64,000 bases of DNA from Rhodospirillaceae bacterium. Lineage in GTDB: Bacteria > Pseudomonadota > Alphaproteobacteria > Rhodospirillales > Rhodospirillaceae. The translations under genes were made by a program, and so were the position numbers. The notes beneath the pieces were generated by a model. It made no database searches. It was not told the origin of the DNA and worked only from the letters and a program-made list of their open reading frames with translations. This document shows positions 54,724-63,132 of the stretch, one piece after another; position 1 is the stretch's first letter; each line of letters begins with the position of its first letter. The DNA lies in assembly GCA_947476925.1 (NCBI GenBank), contig CANJSF010000011.1:1-64000 (forward strand), given 5' to 3'.

Positions 54724-55719
54724 TTATCCAAGCTGAATTAGTTGCTGTAGCGCGCCAGAGCCGGGGTTGCGCACAATGTATGATGTGCAAGCGCCGACAC
54801 CAGGCATGTTGATATCCATCAGTGGTGTATAGACCTCACACTGCAATGCCTCGCACGCGGCTTTGGCTTCGGTGATGTTCTTCACAACATAAACTTGGGC
54901 AATATAGCCAATATTAGGCGCAATTGCAGCCGGCACCAAATCAACACAGGGGTAGTTCAGCGGTTGGCTGAGCGCAACTTTGCCGAACATATGGTTGCCT
55001 TGCAGAAATTTCACAGCGGTCTTGGCTTTTTCGGGCAAACGCAGAAAGTGGTTTTGCACGGGGCTAGACATTACCTCGTCAATGAGGACGCCTGATTTCA
55101 AAACTTGGATATGAAAATCGACAGCCTTAGAGATATTACGCGCGCAATGCGACGTCGTAACCACTGGCGTATAGCCCGTGGGCGTACGACCATGCTGTTT
55201 TACATAAGCGCGCATTTGCCCGACGCGGGTGTTCGGGTCGCTCGATGTGAGCTCCACTAGGTTGATAGCCATGGAATCGGGGCCATCGAACACCACTTCT
55301 GTCGGTGCGCCCGCTTTGCCCGATAAGTTGTAGTGCGCCGGTTCGGACCAAAATTTGTAACCTTTGGCGGCGAAGGTTTTGGAATCTTCGACAATATGGT
55401 CGGTGTAGAAATTTAGATTTACCAGACCGAACGCGCGCGCCGCGTCGGTCGGTCGGATGTGCTTGCGTTTAGTGGCGTTGAACTCCAACAGCAGCACTCG
55501 GCCAACGGTAACACCGGGCAGTTCGCAAAACACCGCAGTGGCTTTTGATCCCGGCGGCAGATGCCAAAGTTTCTCGAAAGCTTCGCCTTCCCATGTCTGT
55601 GGCGCGCTGGCCGTTAGGCCAATGAGGTCGCGGTAAAACGCCAAAGATCGTTCCATCGCCTCGACGCCAACAACGGCAACGCTTAACGGGCTGCCTTCCG
55701 GTGCAACGATATCGCCCAA
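54724..55719 (-). CDS. VOC (glyoxalase-fold) protein with two domains
   Basis: This 331-aa protein has two VOC domains: the first (about 10-155) begins LSVAVVGVEAMERSLAFYRDLIGL, the second (about 185-330) begins VVTTSHCARNISKAVDFHIQVL. This layout is seen in ring-cleaving dioxygenases and in dehydratase-like VOC proteins of degradation pathways. The metal triad cannot be assigned with confidence. The start is a TTG at 55719 with AGGAG seven bases upstream; no ATG or GTG fits. It follows the hydrolase-fusion gene by 18 bases, so both are probably expressed together. Confidence 0.82.
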   Translation of the reverse strand: MGDIVAPEGSPLSVAVVGVEAMERSLAFYRDLIGLTASAPQTWEGEAFEKLWHLPPGSKATAVFCELPGVTVGRVLLLEFNATKRKHIRPTDAARAFGLVNLNFYTDHIVEDSKTFAAKGYKFWSEPAHYNLSGKAGAPTEVVFDGPDSMAINLVELTSSDPNTRVGQMRAYVKQHGRTPTGYTPVVTTSHCARNISKAVDFHIQVLKSGVLIDEVMSSPVQNHFLRLPEKAKTAVKFLQGNHMFGKVALSQPLNYPCVDLVPAAIAPNIGYIAQVYVVKNITEAKAACEALQCEVYTPLMDINMPGVGACTSYIVRNPGSGALQQLIQLG

Positions 55720-55737
55720 AACACTTCTCCTAAAAAC

Positions 55738-57444
55738 TCAAGCCCAGCGTTCGCGCAAGAATTCGCCAATGCGCGCATTGGCACGACGGCCATCGGTTAG
55801 AATCTCGGCGAACATATGCCAGTTATGGATCATGCCCGGCCACTCTTCCAGAGTTACATCGACATTGGTCGATTTGGCGGCGTTGGCAAGTCGACGGGCA
55901 TCATCTAACAAAACCTCGCAACTCCCGACTTGGATCAGTAGCGGTGGCAAACCTGTGAGGTCGGCCAGATACGGAGAAGCCAGTATGTCTTTCGGATTGG
56001 CCTCACCGAGATATTTGCTGGCCGCAGCACTGAGCCCAGCGTGGGTTGCAATGGGGTCGTCGTCTTTTTTTGTCTCGTAGGTTTCGCCGTCGCAAGCAAG
56101 ATTCACCCAAGGCGATAGGCAGACAGCGGCTGCGGGCCGCGGCAAGCTCTGTTCGCGCGCTTTCAGCAGAGTCGAAATCACCAGGCCGCCACCTGCCGAG
56201 TCCCCGGCCAATGCCATGCGGTCGGGGTGAAATCCCAGAGACAAAAGGCCTTTGAGCGCCTCCACACATTCATCGATGGCGCGTGGAAAGGGGTGCTCGG
56301 GCGCGAGGGCGTAGTCAATGACTAACACTTGGGCATTGGTTGCAATGCTTAAATCAGCCGCGACGCGTCCATGGGACTTGGAGCTGCCGACCGTAAAGCC
56401 GCCGCCGTGAATGTAGATGACCACATAATTTTGGCGTGCGCTGGGGGCGACGTACCAGCAGCCGGAAATGCCGCCAACGGTATCAGGTCTGACCGTCACT
56501 AGATCAGGCATCGGAAAGGAGTTGCCCAATTTATCCATCGCCTCGCGAAAGTCTGCGGTTGTCTCTTTTTTCGTGTTGCTGCGGAAATTGGCAAGGAAGG
56601 TGCGAAAGGTTTCCATCTCGGCCGTGCGCGTTATCTCGTCAACAGGCGTGTGTGACCCAAACAGTGCAGGGCCTTGCGTTATGCGCCTGTAAACCAGCGC
56701 GTACATGGTCGAGGTGAGCCACAATAAAATAGCGCCGCCAATTGATGCGACAATGTTTACAGTCAGCAGCGCCGAGGCGGGAGGTTCGATTTTAGCGCGT
56801 GAGGCCGCGACTAAATCGGGGATAACGCCAGCCAAACAAATGATGGAAAAGAATACTATAGCCGAGGCCATAATGCTCTGCATTCCGACCATACTCCAGC
56901 CGTAGGGCTTTGAGAGGTCCCAAGCGGTTTGCAACCTGGCAGGATCGCCTGCCGCGGTCATGGCCAAAGCAATCGACCAGCGCGATAAGATCCAAAGCCA
57001 TATCACGCCCCACGCTGCAACCATGATGAAACCAGCAATCACGCCTAAGATTGGGCTAATCGCGGAAAGGCCGATGACAATGCCCGCGCCAACAAAAATT
57101 GCGATGACACTCGTGAGGCCCGCCAGGAGCGATATCATCAACGTCCAACCAAAAAAACGAAACTCGCGGCCGGTCAACGTGAACACAGGTCGTAACTCGA
57201 TGTCGGATTTGCCCAACAAAACCATGCGGTACCACGCAACACAAAACGGCGCGAATGCCAGGATTGAAACCAAGCTAACCGCGACATTAGTGGCGTACGA
57301 CGCGAATGTGGGAGCGGCGGCTTCGGCGAATGCGACGACCAATATGAGATTGATGGCTAATGGGATCGCGCCAAACTTGAGCGCGACGAGGCGCTCGCGC
57401 CAGCACATCGCCAATATTTGCTTGATCGTGAGAAAAACCGGCAT
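55738..57444 (-). CDS. Fusion: multi-span membrane domain and HSL-type alpha/beta hydrolase
   Basis: This 568-aa protein has two parts. Residues 1-255 hold about six membrane helices in a layout like YciC/UPF0259-type domains (ALKFGAIPLAINLILVVAF; FFGWTLMISLLAGLTSVIAIF; GWSMVGMQSIMASAIVFFSIICLAG). Residues 290-568 form an HSL-family (type IV) esterase: oxyanion motif HGGGF (346-350), nucleophile elbow GDSAGGG (Ser416), a late Asp and a His in MIHNWHMF. The catalytic part should lie in the cytosol, tethered to the membrane. No frameshift or stop is needed, so it is one gene. I know of no characterised protein with this pairing. Confidence 0.85.
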   Translation of the reverse strand: MPVFLTIKQILAMCWRERLVALKFGAIPLAINLILVVAFAEAAAPTFASYATNVAVSLVSILAFAPFCVAWYRMVLLGKSDIELRPVFTLTGREFRFFGWTLMISLLAGLTSVIAIFVGAGIVIGLSAISPILGVIAGFIMVAAWGVIWLWILSRWSIALAMTAAGDPARLQTAWDLSKPYGWSMVGMQSIMASAIVFFSIICLAGVIPDLVAASRAKIEPPASALLTVNIVASIGGAILLWLTSTMYALVYRRITQGPALFGSHTPVDEITRTAEMETFRTFLANFRSNTKKETTADFREAMDKLGNSFPMPDLVTVRPDTVGGISGCWYVAPSARQNYVVIYIHGGGFTVGSSKSHGRVAADLSIATNAQVLVIDYALAPEHPFPRAIDECVEALKGLLSLGFHPDRMALAGDSAGGGLVISTLLKAREQSLPRPAAAVCLSPWVNLACDGETYETKKDDDPIATHAGLSAAASKYLGEANPKDILASPYLADLTGLPPLLIQVGSCEVLLDDARRLANAAKSTNVDVTLEEWPGMIHNWHMFAEILTDGRRANARIGEFLRERWA

Positions 57445-57477
57445 CTAACGCAATCCCCAAACTTGGCGCAGGTAGGT

Positions 57478-57509
57478 ACAGGTCAGGTTACAAAAGCTTC
57501 ATGACCTGT
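57478..57509. promoter_or_regulatory. Inverted repeat in the divergent hydrolase/M16 promoter region
   Basis: ACAGGTCA (57478-57485) and TGACCTGT (57502-57509) are perfect 8-base inverted arms 16 bases apart, and ACAGGTCC recurs at 57581. The region lies between the divergent membrane-hydrolase and M16 genes. Spacing and repetition fit an operator for a dimeric regulator, but no regulator gene is adjacent. Confidence 0.45.
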
Positions 57510-57613
57510 GGAAACACCTGAATTGTGAAAAACAGATGTTTCAGGAGCTTTGCCCCCAGGCTGCAATGCCCTATTTATGAACAGGTCCACTTTAGCCAAC
57601 GGTTGTTCATCAC

Positions 57614-58957
57614 ATGACCTTATCTTTCCTTCAGCGCGCTGTTTTAGCTGCAGCGGCTCTCACCTGTGCAAGCCCCGCCATGGCCGAGCTCTATGGCGCC
57701 CAAGGTACGATGCTTGCCAACGGCATGCAGGTCGTTGTTGTGCCCAATCACCGCGCGCCGGTGGTGTCGCACATGGTGTGGTATCGCGCGGGCGCTGCCG
57801 ATGAGCCGCCGGGGACTTCAGGCATTGCGCACTTTTTGGAACACCTGATGTTTAAGGGCACGCCCAAGTACCCCGATGGCATCATGGACCAAGTTGTGGC
57901 GCGCAATGGCGGCGACCAGAATGCCTTCACTTCGCATGACTACACGGCGTATTTCCAGAATATCGCGGTTGATCGCTTACCGCTGGTGATGGAGATCGAA
58001 GCCGATCGCATGCGCAATCTAATTCTCGACCCCAAAGAAGTGGCAACTGAACGCGAGGTGATTATCGAAGAGCGTCGCATGCGTGTCTCGAACCAACCTT
58101 CGGCGATTCTAGATGAGCGGCTCGATGCCAGTCTGTGGCTGACGAATCGCTACGGCATTCCGGTGTTGGGATGGGAAGAAGAAATGCGCAATCTCAGCCG
58201 CGAAGATGCCTTTAATTTTTATCACCGCTTTTATGCCCCTGAGAACGCGATTCTAGTGGTCTCGGGTGACATCACGCTCGAGCAACTCAAACCGCTGGCC
58301 GAGAAATACTATGGCGTCATCCCGCGCGTCGGCGAGCCTAATCCCCGTCAACGCAGCGCCGATTTAGCGCCCACGGCCAACGTCGCAGTGACGTACTCCG
58401 ATGCGCGCGTGCGTCAGCCGCAATGGTGGCGCAAGTGGATCGCACCCAGCTTCAATGTCGGCGATAAAAAAGATGTCTATGCGCTCAATGTTTTTGAAGA
58501 AATCGTGGGCGGCGGTAGTACGTCGAAGCTTTATCGCGCCATGGTCATTGATCGTAAAGTCGCGGCCAGCGTTGGCGCATCATACGATGCAACGGCGGTG
58601 AGTTATGGCACTTTCAGTATTAGCCTCAGCCCTAGCCCCGGCGTGAGTATTGAAACAGCGCAAGCTGCTCTTGAAGAAGAACTCGCCAAAATCCTCAAAG
58701 ACGGCATTTCCGACGCCGATGTGACGCGCGCTAAAGACCGTATTTTGGCGGGTCTCGTATTCGCCAAAGACTCAGCTTTGGGCGCAGCGCAAGGCGTGGG
58801 AAGCATGCTGGTCGTAGGTGTGCCGCTAGAGGAGATTGAGGCGTTGCCAGAACGCCTGAAGGCTGTGACCGCGGACCAGGTTCGCAATGCAGCACGTAAG
58901 GTGATTGAGAAGTCGGGCTCAGGCACCGCGACGTTGTTACCGAAAGCAGGAGCCTGA
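57614..58957 (+). CDS. M16 zinc peptidase (catalytic)
   Basis: This 447-aa protein has a signal peptide (residues 1-24, cleaved after AMA) and the inverted zinc motif HxxEH (His73, Glu76, His77 in AHFLEHLMFKG), with the distal Glu in the VATEREVIIEERRM helix. The C-terminal M16 domain lacks it, as usual. It is a periplasmic peptidase of the PqqL/processing-peptidase-like group. The next gene encodes a partner without the motif. Substrates are unknown in most bacteria. Confidence 0.92.
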   Translation: MTLSFLQRAVLAAAALTCASPAMAELYGAQGTMLANGMQVVVVPNHRAPVVSHMVWYRAGAADEPPGTSGIAHFLEHLMFKGTPKYPDGIMDQVVARNGGDQNAFTSHDYTAYFQNIAVDRLPLVMEIEADRMRNLILDPKEVATEREVIIEERRMRVSNQPSAILDERLDASLWLTNRYGIPVLGWEEEMRNLSREDAFNFYHRFYAPENAILVVSGDITLEQLKPLAEKYYGVIPRVGEPNPRQRSADLAPTANVAVTYSDARVRQPQWWRKWIAPSFNVGDKKDVYALNVFEEIVGGGSTSKLYRAMVIDRKVAASVGASYDATAVSYGTFSISLSPSPGVSIETAQAALEEELAKILKDGISDADVTRAKDRILAGLVFAKDSALGAAQGVGSMLVVGVPLEEIEALPERLKAVTADQVRNAARKVIEKSGSGTATLLPKAGA

Positions 58958-58960
58958 GCC

Positions 58961-60319
58961 ATGAACAAAATATTCGCACTTGCGACGGCGCTGACAGCAC
59001 TGGCCGCTACATTGCCGGCGCATGCTGTGACAGTTGAGGAAATCACCAGCCCCGGCGGCATCAAGGCGTATCTGGCGCAAGATCACACCAACCCGATTAT
59101 TGGACTGTCGTTTATGTTCCAGGGTGGTGCTGCGCTCGATCCCGACGCTAAGCTGGGCTTGTCAGGCATGGCAACCGCGTTGTTGGACGAGGGGGCGGGC
59201 GATAAAGACAGCCTTGCCTTTCATTCCGAACTGGAAGACCGCGCCATTTCACTTGGCTTTAGTGCCGATCGCGATGCCGTGCGTGGCTCGGTGTCGACGA
59301 CAACCCAGGCCTCAACGGTCGCGTTTGATTTGCTCAATTCAGCGATGACTCAGCCGCGCTTTGATACAGAGCCCACCGAGCGCGTTCGCCGTCAAATTCA
59401 AGTAAAGCTGAAATCAGAGTCCGAAAACCCCAATCGCATTGCCGCGCGCACGCTCATGGCCGCTGTCTTCGGTGATCATCCGTACGGGCGACTGGAGTCG
59501 GGCACGCCTGAAGCAATCGCGGCGATCACGACCGATGACCTGAAGCAGTGGGTCAAAACACGCCTCGCAAAAGACCGGTTGATCGTCGCGGCCGTGGGCG
59601 ACATCACGCCTGCGCAACTGGGTCAGGCGCTTGATAAAATCTTCGGCACATTACCCGCGACCACAGGCATCCAGAGTAAGCTGCCTGAAGCGCGCGTGGC
59701 CACTAAAGGCCAAGAGATCAAAGTTGAGAAGGCTTTACCCCAAAGCGTCATTTCAATTGCGCAGCCAGGCATCAAGCGGAACGACCCTGATTGGTACGTC
59801 GCCCAAGTGCTCGACTATTCCTTCGGCGGCGGCTCGTTTGCCTCGCGCCTCATGAACGAGGTGCGTGAAAAACGTGGGCTTGCATACAGTGTGTCGTCAT
59901 CGATGCAAGCGTTTGATGCTGCGGGCTTAGTCATGGTCGGTGCGGGCACGCGCAGCGATCAGGCACAACAAAGCTTGGACGTAATCCGCGCCGAATTTAG
60001 AAAAATTCAAAAAGACGGACTGAACGAAGCCGAGCTGACCGATGCTAAACAGTACCTGACCGGCGCCTGGCCACTGAGGTTTTCGTCTACAGGCCGCATC
60101 GCCGATACACTGGTAGCGGTACAAAAAGATAAGCTCGGCCTTGATTACCTCGATAAGCGCAATGGCCTTATTAACGCGGTGACGATGGCCGACATTAAGC
60201 GCGTCGCGGCTCGCCTTTATAAGCCTGACGCTTTGACTGTGGTTGTCGTTGGCCCTGCGCCAAAAGCGAAAGATGCTGCGCCCTCGGGCCCGCGCCCCGA
60301 ACGCGAACGGAAATCATAA
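58961..60319 (+). CDS. M16 peptidase-like partner without the zinc motif
   Basis: This 452-aa protein has a signal peptide (residues 1-23, after AHA) and two M16 domains. The position of HxxEH reads GMATALLDEGAGDKD, so zinc is not bound and the protein is probably the non-catalytic half of a heterodimer. The Arg/Tyr pair of the second domain is recognisable in MNEVREKRGLAYSVSSSM, and the strand before it reads FGGGSFASRL. It starts 3 bases after its partner's stop. The C-terminal 20 residues are Pro/Lys/Arg-rich and likely disordered. Confidence 0.92.
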   Translation: MNKIFALATALTALAATLPAHAVTVEEITSPGGIKAYLAQDHTNPIIGLSFMFQGGAALDPDAKLGLSGMATALLDEGAGDKDSLAFHSELEDRAISLGFSADRDAVRGSVSTTTQASTVAFDLLNSAMTQPRFDTEPTERVRRQIQVKLKSESENPNRIAARTLMAAVFGDHPYGRLESGTPEAIAAITTDDLKQWVKTRLAKDRLIVAAVGDITPAQLGQALDKIFGTLPATTGIQSKLPEARVATKGQEIKVEKALPQSVISIAQPGIKRNDPDWYVAQVLDYSFGGGSFASRLMNEVREKRGLAYSVSSSMQAFDAAGLVMVGAGTRSDQAQQSLDVIRAEFRKIQKDGLNEAELTDAKQYLTGAWPLRFSSTGRIADTLVAVQKDKLGLDYLDKRNGLINAVTMADIKRVAARLYKPDALTVVVVGPAPKAKDAAPSGPRPERERKS

Positions 60320-60404
60320 TTCCCTCCGCGCCTTGAATGTGCCTGACGCTCGCGCCAAACTGTGCGGGCCCTAACGTTGCGGGGACGGGGGAAGGAACTC
60401 ACGC

Positions 60405-61481
60405 ATGCCCATGGACATCGGAATATTTTTGCCCATCGCCAAGGGCGGATTCATCATGTCGCGCAACGTGCCGCCGACATGGCCGACATGGGACCTTAAC
60501 CGCGATGTCACCCTGAAATGCGAAGCCATGGGCTTCGAGTTTGCCTTGAGTATGGTGAAATTTCGCGGCTTTGGGGGGGAAACCGAATACTGGGACTACG
60601 CGCTCGACTCTTTCACGCTCACAGCGGCACTCGCGCCCATCACCCAGAAAATCAAGCTCATCCCATCGGTCACGCTTCTCTCGCTGCATCCTGCTGTGGC
60701 AGCGCGAATGGCCGCGACTATCGAGGCCATATGCCCCGGGAGGTTTGGATTGAACATTGTCTCAGGTTGGTACAAGGACGAGTTCAATCAGATGGGCCTC
60801 TGGCCCGGCGACGTGCATTTTAACAAACGCTACGATTATGCCGATGAGTACGTAACGATCTTGCGCGAATTATGGTCGACAGGTCGATCGAACTTTAAAG
60901 GCCAGTATTTCACGATGAACGAGGCTGAGATTAAGCCCAAGCCCGCATCGAACATTTCATTGGTGTGTGCTGGTCAGTCGGAGCGCGGCGTGAAGTTCAC
61001 CGCCGAGAAGGGTGACCGCAACTTCATTATTGCGGGTGGCAACATTCACGATATCGAAGAGGACATTAAAAAGATTCGCTCGATTACGAGTTCGCTCCAA
61101 GCACAAGCCGCCCAAATTGGCCGCCAATGCGGTACAATTGGATTGTTCAACATTATCGCTGCCGATACCGATGCCGAGGCGCACAAACGCTTTGATCACA
61201 TTGTCGAGGGCGCTGATGAAAATGCCATCCGAACATTGGTTGGTCAGGCCGAATTAGATAAATCCGACGGCATGTCGGCCAGCCTGAAAAAGAAGTCGAT
61301 GTTTATGGGCCTGCCGACCCTGGTCGGCTCGCACACAACAATCGCTAAATATCTTGATCGCATTTATGACGAAGCCAAGGTCGATGCCACCATGTTTGCC
61401 TTCCCTGATTTTGTTCATGATCTTGATAGTTTTGGGATCAATGTTTTGCCCAAACTCGAATCGCGCCGCGTGAAGAATTAG
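60405..61481 (+). CDS. Flavin-dependent monooxygenase, RutA-like
   Basis: This 358-aa LLM-class flavoprotein is closest by eye to RutA, the pyrimidine oxygenase that opens the uracil ring with FMN and a flavin reductase. Shared stretches are IGIFLPIAKGGFIMS, FEFALSMVKFRGFGG, TEYWDYALDSFTLTAALA, RMAATIEAICPGRFGLNIVSGWYKDEFNQMGLWPGD, RYDYADEYVTILRELW and FKGQYFTMN. No other rut gene (rutB-F) and no flavin reductase is in the window, so substrate and partner are open. The ATG has AAGGAA seven bases upstream. pgi starts 3 bases after it. Confidence 0.85.
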   Translation: MPMDIGIFLPIAKGGFIMSRNVPPTWPTWDLNRDVTLKCEAMGFEFALSMVKFRGFGGETEYWDYALDSFTLTAALAPITQKIKLIPSVTLLSLHPAVAARMAATIEAICPGRFGLNIVSGWYKDEFNQMGLWPGDVHFNKRYDYADEYVTILRELWSTGRSNFKGQYFTMNEAEIKPKPASNISLVCAGQSERGVKFTAEKGDRNFIIAGGNIHDIEEDIKKIRSITSSLQAQAAQIGRQCGTIGLFNIIAADTDAEAHKRFDHIVEGADENAIRTLVGQAELDKSDGMSASLKKKSMFMGLPTLVGSHTTIAKYLDRIYDEAKVDATMFAFPDFVHDLDSFGINVLPKLESRRVKN

Positions 61482-61484
61482 AAG

Positions 61485-63122
61485 ATGTCGACACACTTAA
61501 CCCAAAGTGCAGCGTGGCAAGCACTGCAGCGTCACGCTGCAATTATTGCCAACGAGCATATGCGTGATGTGTTCGCGCGGGAACCCGAGCGCTTTTCTCA
61601 GTTTTCCTTGCGTGCTGGCTCGTTGTTGCTTGATTACTCGAAGAATCGAATCTCATCCGAGACGATCAAACTGCTGGTTGACTTGGCTCTCGCCCGCAAA
61701 GTGCCCGAGCACCGGGGGGCGATGTTCTCGGGGGCCAAGATTAACACGACGGAAAGCCGCGCCGTCATGCACGTGGCGCTACGCAATCGGGCCGAGGGTC
61801 GGGGCCTGGTGCGGCCGATGATGGTTGATGGCATCGATATCATGGGCGATGTGTTGCACGCCCTCATGCGCTTGCGCGAATTCTCCGAGCGTGTGCGCGA
61901 TGGTTCATGGACGGGGTCAACGGGCAAACCCATCAAACATATCGTCAACATTGGCATTGGTGGTTCGCATTTAGGCCCCATGTTTGTCGCCGATGCGCTG
62001 AAAGACTATCAGCGAGCCGATTTAACTTTAGCGTTTGTTTCAAATCCGGACCGCGCCCAGATCGACGAGGTGCTGGGCGCGTGCGACCCTGCAGCGACAT
62101 TATTTGTTATTTCCTCGAAAACGTTCACGACCGCTGAGACAATGTCCAATGCCGCCATTGCGCGCGGATGGGTCGCCGAAGCGTTGGGTGAGCAGGCCAT
62201 TGCGCGCCATTTTGCGGCTGTGTCGACCAATCATCATGCCACGACTGAATTTGGTATCCCCGCCGACGGCGTGTTCCCGATGTGGGATTGGGTTGGCGGT
62301 CGGTACTCGGTGTGCTCTGGCATCGGGCTGCCCGTGATTCTCGCGTGTGGTTTTGACACGTTTGATGCCTTCCTCAGCGGCGCCCACTCCATGGATTTGC
62401 ACTTTGAAACGGCCCCGCTTGATCAAAACATGCCGGTCATCATGGCGCTGTTGGGTGTGTGGTACGCCGAGTTTTTTCAAGCACCTGCAAGCGCGATCTT
62501 GCCCTACGATCATCGGCTCAAGCTTTTGCCTTTCCACATTCAACAAGTAGATATGGAAAGCAATGGCAAGGGCACGACCGTGGCCGGCGATCCGGTTGAA
62601 ACGCTCGCCGGGCCGATTATTTTTGGCGGTGGCGGATCAGACAGTCAGCACTCATTTTTTCAGCTGCTGCATCAAAGTCCGCGTCTTATTCCTTGCGATT
62701 TTGTTGCGGCGCTTAAAACACGACGCGGTACAGATGCCAGCCGTGACTTGTTGCTCGCCAATTGTTTTGCGCAGACCGAAGCCCTGATGAAAGGTCGCGC
62801 CTCCGCGGAGTTGGCCAACATCCCTGAAGCACTGAGGCCTCACCGCAGCTTTTCGGGCAATCGACCGACCAATACCATCTTGCTCGATTCGCTCACTCCC
62901 TTTGCTTTGGGGCAGCTTGTTGCTCTTTACGAGCACAAAGTCTTTGTCCAGGGCGTTATTTGGGGGGTGAACTCGTTCGACCAATGGGGCGTCGAATTGG
63001 GCAAAGAATTGGCCAAGAGCCTTGAGCCCAGCATTGCCGGCCAGGGCTTATTGGCAGCGCGCGATTCATCGACAGCCGGTCTTGTGGCGGCCTATCTTGA
63101 GGCTAAACGCCGGAGCGTGTAG
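61485..63122 (+). CDS. pgi: Glucose-6-phosphate isomerase
   Basis: This 545-aa enzyme interconverts glucose-6-phosphate and fructose-6-phosphate. Motifs: GAKINTTESRAVMHVALRN, VNIGIGGSHLGPMFV (phosphate loop), VSTNHHATTEFGI, WDWVGGRYSVCSGIGLP, and the signature VFVQGVIWGVNSFDQWGVELGK near the C-terminus (catalytic Lys/Glu region). Length is normal. It is 3 bases behind the flavin monooxygenase gene and 10 bases ahead of mutL. Confidence 0.97.
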   Translation: MSTHLTQSAAWQALQRHAAIIANEHMRDVFAREPERFSQFSLRAGSLLLDYSKNRISSETIKLLVDLALARKVPEHRGAMFSGAKINTTESRAVMHVALRNRAEGRGLVRPMMVDGIDIMGDVLHALMRLREFSERVRDGSWTGSTGKPIKHIVNIGIGGSHLGPMFVADALKDYQRADLTLAFVSNPDRAQIDEVLGACDPAATLFVISSKTFTTAETMSNAAIARGWVAEALGEQAIARHFAAVSTNHHATTEFGIPADGVFPMWDWVGGRYSVCSGIGLPVILACGFDTFDAFLSGAHSMDLHFETAPLDQNMPVIMALLGVWYAEFFQAPASAILPYDHRLKLLPFHIQQVDMESNGKGTTVAGDPVETLAGPIIFGGGGSDSQHSFFQLLHQSPRLIPCDFVAALKTRRGTDASRDLLLANCFAQTEALMKGRASAELANIPEALRPHRSFSGNRPTNTILLDSLTPFALGQLVALYEHKVFVQGVIWGVNSFDQWGVELGKELAKSLEPSIAGQGLLAARDSSTAGLVAAYLEAKRRSV

Positions 63123-63132
63123 ACCACGCGTA

